From NCBI GenBank assembly GCA_945910005.1, contig CAMDTW010000344.1, forward strand, positions 162,589 to 226,588: DNA of 64,000 bases, written 5' to 3'. Under the pieces are notes generated by a model, which saw only the letters and a list, made by a program, of their open reading frames with translations, searched no databases and was not told where the DNA came from. The stretch comes from Isoperla grammatica. Its lineage: Eukaryota; Arthropoda; Insecta; Plecoptera; Perlodidae. Of this stretch, positions 25,425 to 38,998 are shown one piece after another. The position numbers and the translations under genes were made by a program. How positions within the stretch are numbered: position 1 is the first letter of the stretch; the number at the start of each line of letters is the position of its first letter.

Positions 25425-27443
25425 TTGAAAAATAAGAATTATAGGCTGCATTCTTCAAGAGTATAATGAAAATGCATAAATTGAGTTTTTTCGTCGTTTT
25501 TGGTTAAAATATGCATAAAATATAGAAATTGGCTGATTTTAGTCTATCTTCCACAAACTTCCAGTTTTAAGAGGAATCTTGCATACGGCTGGGATTCCTA
25601 AGGGTTTCAACCAAATTGCACAAATCGTTGTTTTAGAGCGTTTCAGGCTCCAATAAGCACAATTTGTCCATTTCGTCACATTTCGATAACTTCTATAGAA
25701 GTTACACCCTCCGTCGAAAAATAAGAATTATAGGTTCAATCTTCAAGAGTATAATGAAAATGCATAAATTGAGTTTTTTCGTCGTTTTTGGTTAAAATAT
25801 GCATAAAAAATAGAAATTGGCTTATTTCAGTCTATCTACCACAAACTTCCAGTTTTAAGAGGAATCTTGCATACGGCCGGGATTCCTAAGGGTTTCAACC
25901 AAAGTTGACAAATCATTGTTTAAGAGCGTTTCAGGCTCCAATAAGCACAATTTGTCCATTTCGTCACATTTCGATAATTTCTATAGAAGTTACACCCTCC
26001 GTCGAAAAATAAGAATTATAGGTTGCATTCTTCAAGAGTATAATAAAAATGCATAACTTGAGTTTTTTCGTCGTTTTTGGTTGAAATATGCCTAAAAAAT
26101 AGAAATTGGCTGATTTCAGTCTATCTACCACAAACTTCCAGTTTTAAGAGGAATCTTGCATACGGCCGGGATTCCTAAGGGTTCAACCAAAGTTGACAAA
26201 TCGTTGTTTTAGAGCGTTTCAGGCTCCAATAAGCACAATTTGTCCATTTCGTCACATTTCGATAACTTCTATAGAAGTTACACCCTCCGTTGAAAAATAA
26301 GAATTATAGGCTGCATTCTTCAAGAGTATAATAAAAATGCATAAATTGAGTTTTTTCGTCGTTTTTGGTTGAAATATGCATAAAATATAGAAATTGGCTG
26401 ATTTTAGTCTATCTACCACAAACTTCCAGTTTACAGAGGAATCTTGCATACGGCTGGGATTCCTAAGGGTTTTAACCAAATTGCACAAATCGTTGTTTAA
26501 GAGCGTTTCAGGCTCCAATAAGCACAATTTGTCCATTTCGTCACATTTCGATAACTTCTATAGAAGGTAAACCCTCCGTTGAAAAATAAGAATTATAGGC
26601 TGCATTCTTCAAGAGTATAATGAAAATGCATAAATTGAGTTTTTTCGTCGTTTTTGGTTAAAATATGCATTAAATATAGAAATTGGCTGATTTTAGTCTA
26701 TCTACCACAAACTTCCAGTTTTAAGAGGAATCTTGCATACGGCTGGGATTCCTAAGGGTTTCAACCAAATTGCACAAATCGTTGTTTTAGAGCGTTTCAG
26801 GCTCCAATAAGCACAATTTGTCCATTTCGTCACATTTCGATAACTTCTATAGAAGTTACACCCTCCGTCGAAAAATAAGAATTATAGGTTGCATTCTTCA
26901 AGAGTATAATGAAAATGCATAAATTGCGTTTTACGTCGTTTTTGGTTAAAATATGCATAAAAAATAGAAATTGGCTGATTTCAGTCTATCTACCACAAAC
27001 TTCCAGTTTTAAGAGGAATCTTGCATACGGCCGGGATTCCTAAGGGTTTCAACCAAAGTTGACAAATCGTTGTTTTAGAGCGTTACAGGCTCCAATAAGC
27101 ACAATTTGTCCATTTCGTCACATTTCGATAACTTCTATAGAAGTTACACCCTCCGTCGAAAAATAAGAATTATAGGTTGCATTCTTCAAGAGTATAATGA
27201 AAATGCATAAATTGAGTTTTTTCGTCGTTTTTGGTTAAAATATGCATAAAAATTGAAATTGGCTGATTTCAGTCTATCTACCACAAACTTCCAGTTTTAA
27301 GAGGAATCTTGCATACGGCCGGGATTCCTAAGGGTTTCAACCAAAGTTGACAAATCGTTGTTTTAGAGCGTTTCAGGCTCCAATAAGCACAATTTGTCCA
27401 TTTCGTCACATTTCGATAACTTCTATAGAAGTTACACCCTCCG
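25425..27443. repeat. Seven-monomer block A B F D A B B
   Basis: The first five monomers match steps 4-8 of the 21-mer: A with tcttccac, B with cttatttcag, F with cttgag/atgcctaaa, D with tttacagagg, then A. This copy carries its own small changes: aggttcaatcttc with lost bases near 25734, agggttcaacc near 26179, gcattaaat near 26668 and ttgcgttttacg near 26925. It is an isolated, older-looking piece of the 21-mer family lying immediately after the 16-mer array. Confidence 0.85.
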
Positions 27444-29465
27444 TTGAAAAATAAGAATTATAGGCTGCATTCTTCAAGAGTATAATGAAAATGCATAAAT
27501 TGAGTTTATTCGTCGTTTTTGGTTAAAATATGCATAAAATATAGAAATTGGCTGATTTTAGTCTATCTACCACAAACTTCCAGTTTTAAGAGGAATCTTG
27601 CATACGGCTGGGATTCCTAAGGGTTTCAACCAAATTGCACAAATCGTTGTTTTAGAGCGTTTCAGGCTCCAATAAGCACAATTTGTCCATTTCGTCACAT
27701 TTCGATAACTTCTATAGAAGTTACACCCTCCGTCGAAAAATAAGAATTATAGGTTGCATTCTTCAAGAGTATAATGAAAATGCATAAATTGAGTTTTTTC
27801 GTCGTTTTTTGTTAAAATATGCATAACAAATAGAAATTGGCTGATTTCAGTCTATCTACCACAAACTTCCAGTTTTAAGAGGAATCTTGCATACGGCCGG
27901 GTTTCCTAAGGGTTTCAACCAAAGTTGAAAATCGTTGTTTTAGAGCGTTTCAGGCTCCAATAAGCACAATTTGTCCATTTCGTCACATTTCGATAACTTC
28001 TATAGAAGTTACACCCTCCGTCGAAAAATAAGAATTATAGGTTGAATTCTTCAAGAGTATAATGAAAATGCATAAATTGAGTTTTTTCGTCGTTTTTGGT
28101 TAAAATATGCATAAAAAATAGAAATTGGCTGATTTCAGTCTATCTACCACAAATTTCCAGTTTTAAGAGGAATCTTGCATACGGCCGGGATTCCTAAGGG
28201 TTTCAACCAAAGTTGACAAATCGTTGTTTTAGAGAGTTTCAGGCTCAAATAAGCACAATTTGTCCATTTTGTCACATTTCGATAACTTCTATAGAAGTTA
28301 CACCCTCCGTTGAAAAATAAGAATTATAGGCTGCATTCTTCAAGAGTATAATGAAAATGCATAAATTGAGTTTTTTCGTCGTTTTTGGTTAAAATATGCA
28401 TAAAATATAGAAATTGGCTGATTTCAGTCTATCTACCACAAACTTCCAGTTTTAAGAGGAATCTTGCATACGGCCGGGATTCCTAAGGGTTTCAACTAAA
28501 GTTGACAAATCGTTGTTTTAGAGCGTTTCAGGCTCCAATAAGCACAATTTGTCCATTTCGTCACGTTTCGATAACTACTTTAGAAGTTACACCAACCGTT
28601 GAAAAAAAATAATGTTAGTGTGCATTCTGAAAGAGTATTATGAAAATGCATAAATTGAGTTTTTTGGTCGTTTTTGGTTTAAATATGCATAAAATATAGA
28701 AATTGGCTGATTTCAGTCTATCTACCACAAACTTCCAGTTTTAAGAGGAATCTTGCATACGGCCGGGATTCCTAAGGGTTTCAACCAAAGTTGACAAATC
28801 GTTGTTTTAGAGCGTTTCAGGCTCCAATAAGCACAATTTGTCCATTTCGTCACATTTCGATAACTTCTATAGAAGTTACACCCTCCGTTGAAAAATAAAA
28901 ATTATAGGCTGCATTCTTCAAGAGTATAATGAAAATGCATAAATTGAGTTTTTTCGTCGTTTTTGGTTAAAATTTGCATAAAATATAGAAATTGGCTGAT
29001 TTTAGTCTATCTACCACAAACTTCCAGTTTTAAGAGGAATCTTGCATACGGCTGGGATTCCTAAGGGTTTCAACCAAATTGCACAAATCGTTGTTTTAGA
29101 GCGTTTCAGGCTCCAATAAGCACAATTTGTCCATTTCGTCACATTTCGATAACTTCTATAGAAGTTACACCCTCCGTCGAAAAATAAGAATTATAGGTTG
29201 CATTATTCAAGAGTATAATGAAAATGCATAAATTGAGTTTTTTCGTCGTTTTTGGTTAAAATATGCATAAAAAATAGAAATTGGCTGATTTCAGTCTATC
29301 TACCACAAACTTCCAGTTTTAAGAGGAATCTTGCATACGGCCGGGATTCCTAAGGGTTTCAACCAAAGTTGACAAATCGTTGTTTTAGAGCGTTTCAGGC
29401 TCCAATAAGCACAATTTGTCCATTTCGTCACATTTTGATAACTTCTATAGAAGTTACACCCTCCG
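27444..29465. repeat. Core octamer (copy 4), lacking D
   Basis: A B' G H E A B, preceded by a plain B where D is expected. Shares aatttgcat in the A and cattattc in the B with the copies at 49.4, 54.9 and 59.8 kb, so it is related to the right-hand family. Confidence 0.84.
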
Positions 29466-30331
29466 TCGAAATATAAGAATTATAAGTTGCATTCTTCAAG
29501 AGTATAATGAAAATGCATAAATTGAGTTTTTTCGTCGTTTTTGGTTAAAATATGCATAAAAAATAGAAATTGGCTGATTTCAGTCTATCTACCACAAACT
29601 TCCAGTTTTAAGAGGAATCTTGCATACGGCCGGGATTCCTAAGGGTTTCAACCAAAGTTGACAAATCGTTGTTTTAGAGCGTTTCAGGCTCCAATAAGCA
29701 CAATTTGTCCATTATGTCACATTTCGATAACTTCTATAGAAGTTACACCCTCCGTCGAAAAATAAGAATTATAGGTTGCATTCTTCAAGAGTATAATGAA
29801 AATGCATAAATTGAGTTTTTAGTCGTTTTTGGTTAAAATATGCATAAAAAATAGAAATTGGCTGATTTCAGTCTATCTACCACAAACTTCCAGTTTTAAG
29901 AGGAATCTTGCATACGGCCGGGATTCCTAAGGGTTTCAACCAAAGTTGACAAATCGTTGTTTTAGAGCGTTTCAGGCTCCAATAAGCACAATTTGTCCAT
30001 TTCGTCACATTTCGATAACTTCTATAGAAGGTAAACCCTCCGTTGAAAAATAAGAATTATAGGCTGCATTCTTCAAGAGTATAATGAAAATGCATAAATT
30101 GAGTTTTTTCGTCGTTTTTGGTTAAAATATGCATAAAATATAGAAATTGGCTGATTTTAGTCTATCTACCACAAACTTCCAGTTTTAAGAGGAATCTTGC
30201 ATACGGCCGGGATTCCTAAGGGTTTCAACCAAAGTTGACAAATCGTTGTTTTAGAGCGTTTCAGGCTCCAATAAGCACAATTTGTCCATTTCGTCACATT
30301 TCGATAACTTCTATAGAAGTTACACCCTCCG
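27444..30331. repeat. Ten-monomer block A B' G H E A B B B A/B
   Basis: Monomers 1-7 (27444-29465) are the core octamer without its D. The E monomer near 28598 is a sub-variant with ttttttggtcg and aaatatag, shared with 31.8, 50.9, 56.4 and 61.3 kb. Three consecutive B monomers follow. The last monomer, from about 30041, starts as A (ttg, ggctgc, aaatatag, gattttag) and ends as B (ggccggg, agttgac), a clear within-monomer recombinant. Confidence 0.85.
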
Positions 30332-32642
30332 TTGAAAAATAAGAATTATAGGCTGCATTCTTCAAGAGTATAATAAAAATGCATAAATTGAGTTTTTTCG
30401 TCGTTTTTGGTTAAAATATGCATAAAATATAGAAATTGGCTGATTTTAGTCTATCTACTACAAACTTCCAGTTTACAGAGGAATCTTGCATACGGCTGGG
30501 ATTCCTAAGGGTTTCAACCAAATTGCACAAATCGTTGTTTAAGAGCGTTTCAGGCTCCAATAAGCACAATTTGTCCATTTCGTCACATTTCGATAACTTC
30601 TATAGAAGTTACACCCTCCGTTGAAAAATAAGAATTATAGGCTGCATTCTTCAAGAGTATAATGAAAATGCATAAATTGAGTTTTTTCGTCGTTTTTGGT
30701 TAAAATATGCATAAAATATAGAAATTGGCTGATTTTAGTCTATCTACCACAAACTTTCAGTTTTAAGAGGAATCTTGCATACGGCTGGGATTCCTAAGGG
30801 TTTCAACCAAATTGCACAAATCGTTGTTTTAGAGCGTTTCAGGCTCCAATAAGCACAATTTGTCCATTTCGTCACATTTCGATAACTTCTATAGAAGTTA
30901 CACCCTCCGTCGAAAAATAAGAATTATAGGTTGCATTCTTCAAGAGTATAATGAAAATGCATAAATTGAGTTTTTTCGTCGTTTTTTGTTAAAATATGCA
31001 TAAAAAATAGAAATTGGCTGATTTCAGTCTATCTACCACAAACTTCCAGTTTTAAGAGGAATCTTGCATACGGCCGGGTTTCCTAAGGGTTTCAACCAAA
31101 GTTGAAAATCGTTGTTTTAGAGCGTTTCAGGCGACAATAAGCACAATTTGTCCATTTCGTCACATTTCGATAACTTCTATAGAAGTTACACCCTCCGTCG
31201 AAAAATAAGAATTATAGGTTGCATTCTTTAAGAGTATAATGAAAATGCATAAATTGAGTTTTTTCGTCGTTTTTGGTTAAAATATGCATAAAAAATAGAA
31301 ATTGGCTGATTTCAGTCTATCTACCACAAACTTCCATTTTTAAGAGGAATCTTGCATACGGCCGGGATTCCTAAGGGTTTCAACCAAAGTTGACAAATCG
31401 TTGTTTTAGAGAGTTTCAGGCTCAAATAAGCACAATTTGTCCATTTCGTCACATTTCGATAACTTCTATAGAAGTTACACCCTCCGTTGAAAAATAAGAA
31501 TTATAGGCTGCATTCTTCAAGAGTATAATGAAAATGCATAAATTGAGTTTTTTCGTCGTTTTTGGTTAAAATATGCATAAAATATAGAAATTGGCTGATT
31601 TCAGTCTATCTACCACAAACTTCCAGTTTTAAGAGGAATCTTGCATACGGCCGGGATTCCTAAGGGTTTCAACTAAAGTTGACAAATCGTTGTTTTAGAG
31701 CGTTTCAGGCTCCAATAAGCACAATTTGTCCATTTCGTCACGTTTCGATAACTACTATAGAAGTTACACCAACCGTTGAAAAATAATAATGTTAGTGTGC
31801 ATTCTGAAAGAGTATTATGAAAATGCATAAATTGAGTTTTTTGGTCGTTTTTGGTTAAAATATGCATAAAATATAGAAATTGGCTGATTTTAGTCTATCT
31901 ACCACAAACTTCCAGTTTTAAGAGGAATCTTGCATACGGCCGGGATTCCTAAGGGTTTCAACCAAAGTTGACAAATCGTTGTTTTAGAGCGTTTCAGGCT
32001 CCAATAAGCACAATTTGTCCATTTCGTCACATTTCGATAACTTCTATAGAAGGTAAACCCTCCGTTGAAAAATAAGAATTATAGGCTGCATTCTTCAAGA
32101 GTATAATAAAAATGCATAAATTGAGTTTTTTCGTCGTTTTTGGTTAAAATATGCATAAAATATAGAAATTGGCTGATTTTAGTCTATCTACCACAAACTT
32201 CCAGTTTTAAGAGGAATCTTGCATACGGCTGGGATTCCTAAGGGTTTCAACCAAATTGCACAAATCGTTGTTTTAGAGCGTTTCAGGCTCCAATAAGCAC
32301 AATTTGTCCATTTCGTCACATTTCGATAACTTCTATAGAAGTTACACCCTCCGTCGAAAAATAAGAATTATAGGTTGCATTCTTTAAGAGTATAATGAAA
32401 ATGCATAAATTGAGTTTTTTCGTCGTTTTTGGTTAAAATATGCATAAAAAATAGAAATTGGCTGATTTCAGTCTATCTACCACAAACTTCCAGTTTTAAG
32501 AGGAATCTTGCATACGGCCGGGATTCCTAAGGGTTTCAACCAAAGTTGACAAATCGTTGTTTTAGAGCGTTTCAGGCTCCAATAAGCACAATTTGTCCAT
32601 TTCGTCACATTTCGATAACTTCTATAGAAGTTACACCCTCCG
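30332..32642. repeat. Core octamer D A B' G H E A B (copy 5)
   Basis: Complete eight-monomer module. D has tttacagagg, B' has gttgaaaatcg, G has agagagtttcaggctcaaat, H/E carry the divergent patch at 31749-31819, and A and B follow. In this copy the H end reads actactatag, one step closer to the normal sequence. The same order occurs in seven other places in the window. Confidence 0.88.
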
Positions 32643-35600
32643 TCGAAAAATAAGAATTATAGGTTGCATTCTTCAAGAGTATAATGAAAATGCATAAATT
32701 GAGTTTTTTCGTCGTTTTTGGTTAAAATATGCATAAGAAATAGAAATTGGCTGATTTCAGTCTATCTACCACAAACTTCCAGTTTTAAGAGGAATCTTGC
32801 ATACGGCCGGGATTCTTCAGGTTTTCAACCAAAATTGACAAATCGTTGTTTTAGAGCGTTTCAGGCTCTAATTAGCACAATTTGTCCATTTCGTCACATT
32901 TCGATAACTTCTATAGAAGTTACACTCTCCGTTGAAAAATAAGAATTATAGGCTGCATTCTTCAAGAGTATAATGAAAATGCATAAATTGAGTTTTTTCG
33001 TCGTTTTTGGTTAAAATATGCATAAAATATAGAAATTGGCTGATTTTAGTCTATCTTCCACAAACTTCCAGTTTTAAGAGGAATCTTGCATACGGCTGGG
33101 ATTCCTAAGGGTTTCAACCAAATTGCACAAATCGTTGTTTTAGAGCGTTTCAGGCTCCAATAAGCACAATTTGTCCATTTCGTCACATTTAGATAACTTC
33201 TATAGAAGTTACACCCTCCGTTGAAAAATAAGAATTATAGGCTGCATTCTTCAAGAGTAAAATGAAAATGCATAAATTGAGTTTTTTCGTCGTTTTTGGT
33301 TAAAATATGCATAAAATATAGAAATTGGCTGATTTAGTCTATCTACCACAAACTTCCAGTTTTAAGAGGAATCTTGCATACGGCTGGGATTCCTAAGGGT
33401 TTCAACCAAATTGCACAAATCGTTGTTTTAGAGCGTTTCAGGCTCCAATAAGCACAATTTGTCCATTTCGTCACATTTCGATAACTTCTATAGAAGTTAC
33501 ACCCTCCGTCGAAAAATAAGAATTATAGGTTGCATTCTTCAAGAGTATAATGAAAATGCATAAATTGAGTTTTTTTGTCGTTTTTGGTAAAAATATGCAT
33601 CAAAAATAGACATTGGCTGATTTCAGTCTATCTACCACAACTTCCAGTTTTAAGAGGAATCTTGCATACGGCCGGGATTCCTAAGGGTTTCAACCAAAGT
33701 TGACAAAGCGTTGTTTTAGAGCGTTTCAGGCTCCAATAAGCACAATTTGTCCATTTCGTCACATTTCGATAACTTCTATAGAAGTTACACCCTCCGTTGA
33801 AAAATAAGAATTATAGGCTGCATTCTTCAAGAGTATAATGAAAATGCATAAATTGAGTTTTTTCGTCGTTTTTGGTTAAAATATGCATAAAATATAGAAA
33901 TTGGCTGATTTTAGTCTATCTACCACAAACTTCCAGTTTTAAGAGGAATCTTGCATACGGCTGGGATTCCTGAGGGTTTCAACCAAATTGCACAAATCGT
34001 TGTTTTAGAGCGTTTCAGGCTCCAATAAGCACAATTTGTCCATTTCGTCACATTTCGATAACTTCTATAGAAGTTACACCCTCCGTTGAAAAATAAGAAT
34101 TATAGGCTGCATTCTTCAAGAGTATAATGAAAATGCATAAATTGAGTTTTTTCGTCGTTTTTGGTTAAAATATGCATAAAATATAGAATTTGGCTGATTT
34201 TAGTCTATCTTCCACCCACTACCAGTTTTAAGAGGAATCTTGCATACGGCTGGGATTCCTAAGAGTTTCAACCAAATTGCACAAATCGTTGTTTTAGAGC
34301 GTTTCAGGCTCCAATAAGCACAATTTGTCCATTTCGTCACATTTCGATAACTTCTATAGAAGTTACACCCTCCTTCGAAAAATAAGAATTATAGGTTGCA
34401 TTCTTCAAGAGTATAATGAAAATGCATAAATTGAGTTTTTTCGTCGTTTTTGGTTAAAATATGCATCAAAAATAGACATTGGCTGATTTCAGTCTATCTA
34501 CCACAAACTTCCAGTTTTAAGAGGAATCTTGCATACGGCCGGGATTCCTAAGGGTTTCAACCAAAGTTGACAAATCGTTGTTTTAGAGCGTTTCAGGCTC
34601 CAATAAGCATAATTTGTCCATTTCGTCACATTTCGATAACTTCTATAGAAGTTACACCCTCCGTCGAAAAATAAGAATTATAGGTTGCATTCTTCAAGAG
34701 TATAATGAAAATGCATACATTGAGTTTTTTCGTCGTTTTTGGTTAAAATATGCATAAAAAATAGAAATTGGCTGATTTCAGTCTATCTACCACAAACTTC
34801 CAGTTTTAAGAGGAATCTTGCATACGGCCGGGATTCCTAAGGGTTTCAACCAAAGTTGACAAATCGTTGTTTAAGAGCGTTTCAGGCTCCAATAAGCACA
34901 ATTTGTCCATTTCGTCACATTTCGATAACTTCTATAGAAGTTACACCCTCCGTCAAAAAATAAGAATTATAGGTTGCATTCTTCAAGAGTATAATTAAAA
35001 TGCATAAATTGAGTTTTTTCGTCGTTTTTGGTTAAAAAAAGGATAAAAAATAGAAATTGGCTGATTTCAGTCTATCTACCACAAACTTCCAGTTTTAAGA
35101 GGAATCTTGCATACGGCCGGGATTCCTAAGGGTTTCAACCAAAGTTGACAAATCGTTGTTTTAGAGCGTTTCAGGCTCCAATAAGCACAATTTGTCCATT
35201 TCGTCACATTTCGATAACTTCTATAGAAGGTAAACCCTCCGTTAAAAAATAAGAATTATAGGCTGCATTCTTCAAGAGTATAATGAAAATGCATAAATTG
35301 ATTTTTTTCGTCGTTTTTGGTTAAAATATGCATAAAATATAGAAATTGGCTGATTTTAGTCTATCTACCACAAACTTCCAGTTTTAAGAGGAATCTTGCA
35401 TACGGCTGGGATTCCTAAGGGTTTCAACCAAATTGCAAAAATCGTTGTTTTAGAGCGTTTCAGGCTCCAATAAGCACAATTTGTCCGTTTCGTCACATTT
35501 CGATAACTTCTATAGAAGTAACACCCTCCGTCGAAAAATAAGAATTATAGGTTGCATTCTTCAAGAGTATAATGAAAATGCATAAATTGAGTTTTTTCGT

Positions 35601-36397
35601 CGTTTTTGGTTAAAATATGCATAAAAAATAGAAATTGGCTGATTTCAGTCTATCTACCACAAACTTCCAGTTTTAAGAGGAATCTTGCATACGGCCGGGA
35701 TTCCTAAGGGTTTCAACTAAAGTTGACAAATCGTTGTTTTAGAGCGTTTCAGGCTCCAATAAGCACAATTTGTCCATTTCGTCACATTTCGATAACTTCT
35801 ATTGAAGTTACACCCTCCGTTGAAAAATAAGAATTATAGGCTGCATTCTTCAAGAGTATAATGAAAATGCATAAATTGAGTTTTTTCGTCGTTTTTGGTT
35901 AAAATATGCATAAAATATAGAAATTGGCTGATTTTAGTCTATCTTCCACAAACTTCCAGTTTTAAGAGGAATCTTGCATACGGCTGGGATTCCTAAGGGT
36001 TTCAACCAAATTGCACAAATCGTTGTTTTAGAGCGTTTCAGGCTCCAATAAGCACAATTTGTCCATTTCGTCACATTTCGATAACTTCTATAGAAGTTAC
36101 ACCCTCCGTCGAAAAATAAGAATTATAGGTTGCATTCTTCAAGAGTATAATGAAAATGCATAAATTGAGTTTTTTCGTCGTTTTTCGTTAAAATATGCAT
36201 AAAAAATAGAAATTGGCTTATTTCAGTCTATCTACCACAAACTTCCAGTTTTAAGAGGAATCTTGCATACGGCCGGGATTCCTAAGGGTTTCAACCAAAG
36301 TTGACAAATCGTTGTTTTAAAGCGTTTCAGGCTCCAATAAGCACAATTTGTCCATTTCGTCACATTTCGATATTTTCTATAGAAGTTACACCCTCCG
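32643..36397. repeat. Irregular A/B stretch of 13 monomers without clear HOR
   Basis: Order: B A A B A A B B B A B A B. Monomers here carry more private changes than elsewhere in the left half, for example gattcttcaggttttc and gcataagaaatag near 32735-32822, catcaaaaatagacatt near 33599 and 34465, cttccacccactacc near 34210 and a tgcat-to-ggat change with an A run near 35034-35043. The A-A-B group at 32932-33795 resembles that at 33796-34662, a three-monomer echo. The last A-B pair (tcttccac, then cttatttcag and gatattttc) leads into F exactly as in the 21-mer. Confidence 0.8.
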
Positions 36398-38998
36398 TCG
36401 AAAAATAAGAATTATAGGTTGCATTCTTCAAGAGTATAATAAAAATGCATAACTTGAGTTTTTTCGTCGTTTTTGGTTGAAATATGCCTAAAAAATAGAA
36501 ATTGGCTGATTTCAGTCTATCTACCACAAACTTCCAGTTTTAAGAGGAATCTTGCATACGGCCGGGATTCCTAAGGGTTTCAACCAAAGTTGACAAATCG
36601 TTGTTTAAGAGCGTTTCAGGCTCCAATAAGCACAATTTGTCCATTTCGTCACATTTCGATAACTTCTATAGAAGTTACACCCTCCGTTGAAAAAAAAGAA
36701 TTATAGGCTGCATTCTTCAAGAGTATAATAAAAAATGCATAAATTGAGTTTTTTCGTCGTTTTTGGTTAAAATATGCATAAAAAATAGAAATTGGCTGAT
36801 TTCAGTCTATCTACCACAAACTTCCAGTTTTAAGAGGAATCTTGCATACGGCCGGGTTTCCTAAGGGTTTCAACCAAAGTTGAAAATCGTTGTTTTAGAG
36901 CGTTTCAGGCTCCAATAAGCACAATTTGTCCATTTCGTCACATTTCGATAACTTCTATAGAAGTTACACCCTCCGTCGAAAAATAAGAATTATAGGTTGC
37001 ATTCTTCAAGAGTATAATGAAAATGCATAAATTGAGTTTTTTCGTCGTTTTTGGTTAAAATATGCATAAAAAATAGAAATTGGCTGATTTCAGTCAATCT
37101 ACCACAAACTTCCAGTTTTAAGAGGAATCTTGCATACGGCCGGGATTCCTAAGGGTTTCAACCAAAAATGACAAATCGTTGTTTTAGAGCGTTTAAGGCT
37201 CCAATAAGCACAATTTGTCCATTTCGTCACATTTCGATAACTTCTATAGAAGTTACACCCTCCGTTGAAAAATAAGAATTATAGGCTGCATTCTTCAAGA
37301 GTATAATGAAAATGCATAAATTGAGTTTTTTCGTCGTTTTTGGTTAAAATATGCATAAAATATAGAAATTGGCTGATTTTAGTCTATCTACCACAAACTT
37401 CCAGTTTTAAGAGGAATCTTGCATACGGCTGGGATTCCTAAGGGTTTCAACCAAATTGCACAAATCGTTGTTTTAGAGCGTTTCAGGCTCCAATAAGCAC
37501 AATTTGTCCATTTCGTCACATTTCGATAACTTCTATAGAAGTTACACCCTCCGTCGAAAAATAAGAATTATAGGTTGCATTCTTCAAGAGTATAATGAAA
37601 ATGCATAAATTGAGTTTTTTCGTCGTTTTTGGTTAAAATATGCATAAAAAATAGAAATTGGCTGATTTTAGTCTATCTACCACAAACTTCCAGTTTTAAG
37701 AGGAATCTTGCATACGGCCGGGATTCCTAAGGGTTTCAACCAAAGTTGACAAATCGTTGTTTTAGAGCGTTTCAGGCTCCAATAAGAACAATTTGTCCAT
37801 TTACTCACATTTCGATAACTTCTATAGAAGTTACACCCTCCGTTGAAAAATAAGAGATATAGGCTGCATTCTTCAAGAGTATAATAAAAATGCATAAATT
37901 GAGTTTTTTCGTCGTTTTTGGTTAAAATATGCATAAAATATAGAAATTGGCTGATTTTAGTCAATCTACCACAAACTTCCAGTTTTAAGAGAAATCTTGC
38001 ATACGGCTGGGATTCCTAAGGGTTTCAACCAAATTGCACAAATCGTTGTTTTAGAGCGTTTCAGGCTCCAATAAGCACAATTTGTCCATTTCGTCACATT
38101 TCGATAACTTCTATAGAAGTTACACCCTCCGTCGAAAAATAAGAATTATAGGTTGCATTCTTCAAGAGTATAATGAAAATGCATAAATTGATTTTTTTCG
38201 TCGTTTTTGGTTAAAATATGCATAAAAAATAGAAATTGGTTGATTTCAGTCTATCTACCACAAACTTCCAGTTTTAAGAGGAATCTTGCATACGGCCGGG
38301 GTTTCTAAGGGTTTCAACCAAAGTTGACAAATCGTTGTTTTAGAGCGTATCAGGCTCCAATAAGCACAATTTTTCCATTTTGTCACATTTCGATAACTTC
38401 TATAGAAGTTACACCCTCCGTTGAAAAATAAGAATTATAGGCTGCATTCTTTAAGAGTATAATGAAAATGCATAAATTGAGTTTTTTCGTCGTTTTTGGT
38501 TAAAATATGCATAAAATATAGAAATTGGCTGATTTTAGTCTATCTACCACAAACTTCCAGTTTTAAGAGGAATCTTGCATACGGCTGGGATTCCTAAGGG
38601 TTTCAACCAAATTGCACAAATCGTTGTTATAGAGCGTTTCAGGCTCCAAAAAGCACAATTTGTCCATTTCGTCACATATCGATATTTTCTATAGAAGTTA
38701 CACCCTCCGTCGAAAAATAAGAATTATAGGTTGCATTCTTCAAGAGTATAATGAAAATGCATAAATTGAGTTTTTTCGTCGTTTTTGGTTAAAATATGCA
38801 TAAAAAATAAAAATTGGCTGATTTCAGTCTATCTACCACAAACTTCCAGTTTTAAGAGGAATCTTGCATACGGCTGGGATTCCTAAGGGTTTCAACCAAA
38901 TTGCACAAATCGTTGTTTTAGAGCGTTTCAGGCTCCAATAAGCACAATTTGTCCATTTCGTCACATTTCGATATTTTCTATAGAAGTTACACCCTCCG
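36398..38998. repeat. 9-monomer HOR, copy 1 (2601 bp)
   Basis: Order: F, D/B' chimera, B, A, B, D-like, B, A, B/A chimera. Private markers include ttgaaaaaaaag with aataaaaaatgc (36686-36740), aaaaatgac with gtttaaggc (37165-37196), ataagaacaat with ttactcac (37787-37806), aagagatatagg (37851-37862), ggccggggtttc with gcgtatcagg (38295-38352) and catatcgatattttc (38683-38697). All recur 2601 bp later. The homology with the second copy begins a little further left, just after 36320, inside the preceding B monomer. Confidence 0.94.

Noticed and set aside
28965..28985. POU octamer ATTTGCAT created in some A monomers (also near 51.2, 56.7 and 61.6 kb)
   Set aside because: It arises from one base change in an A/T-rich segment shared by related copies through amplification; no regulatory context is visible.
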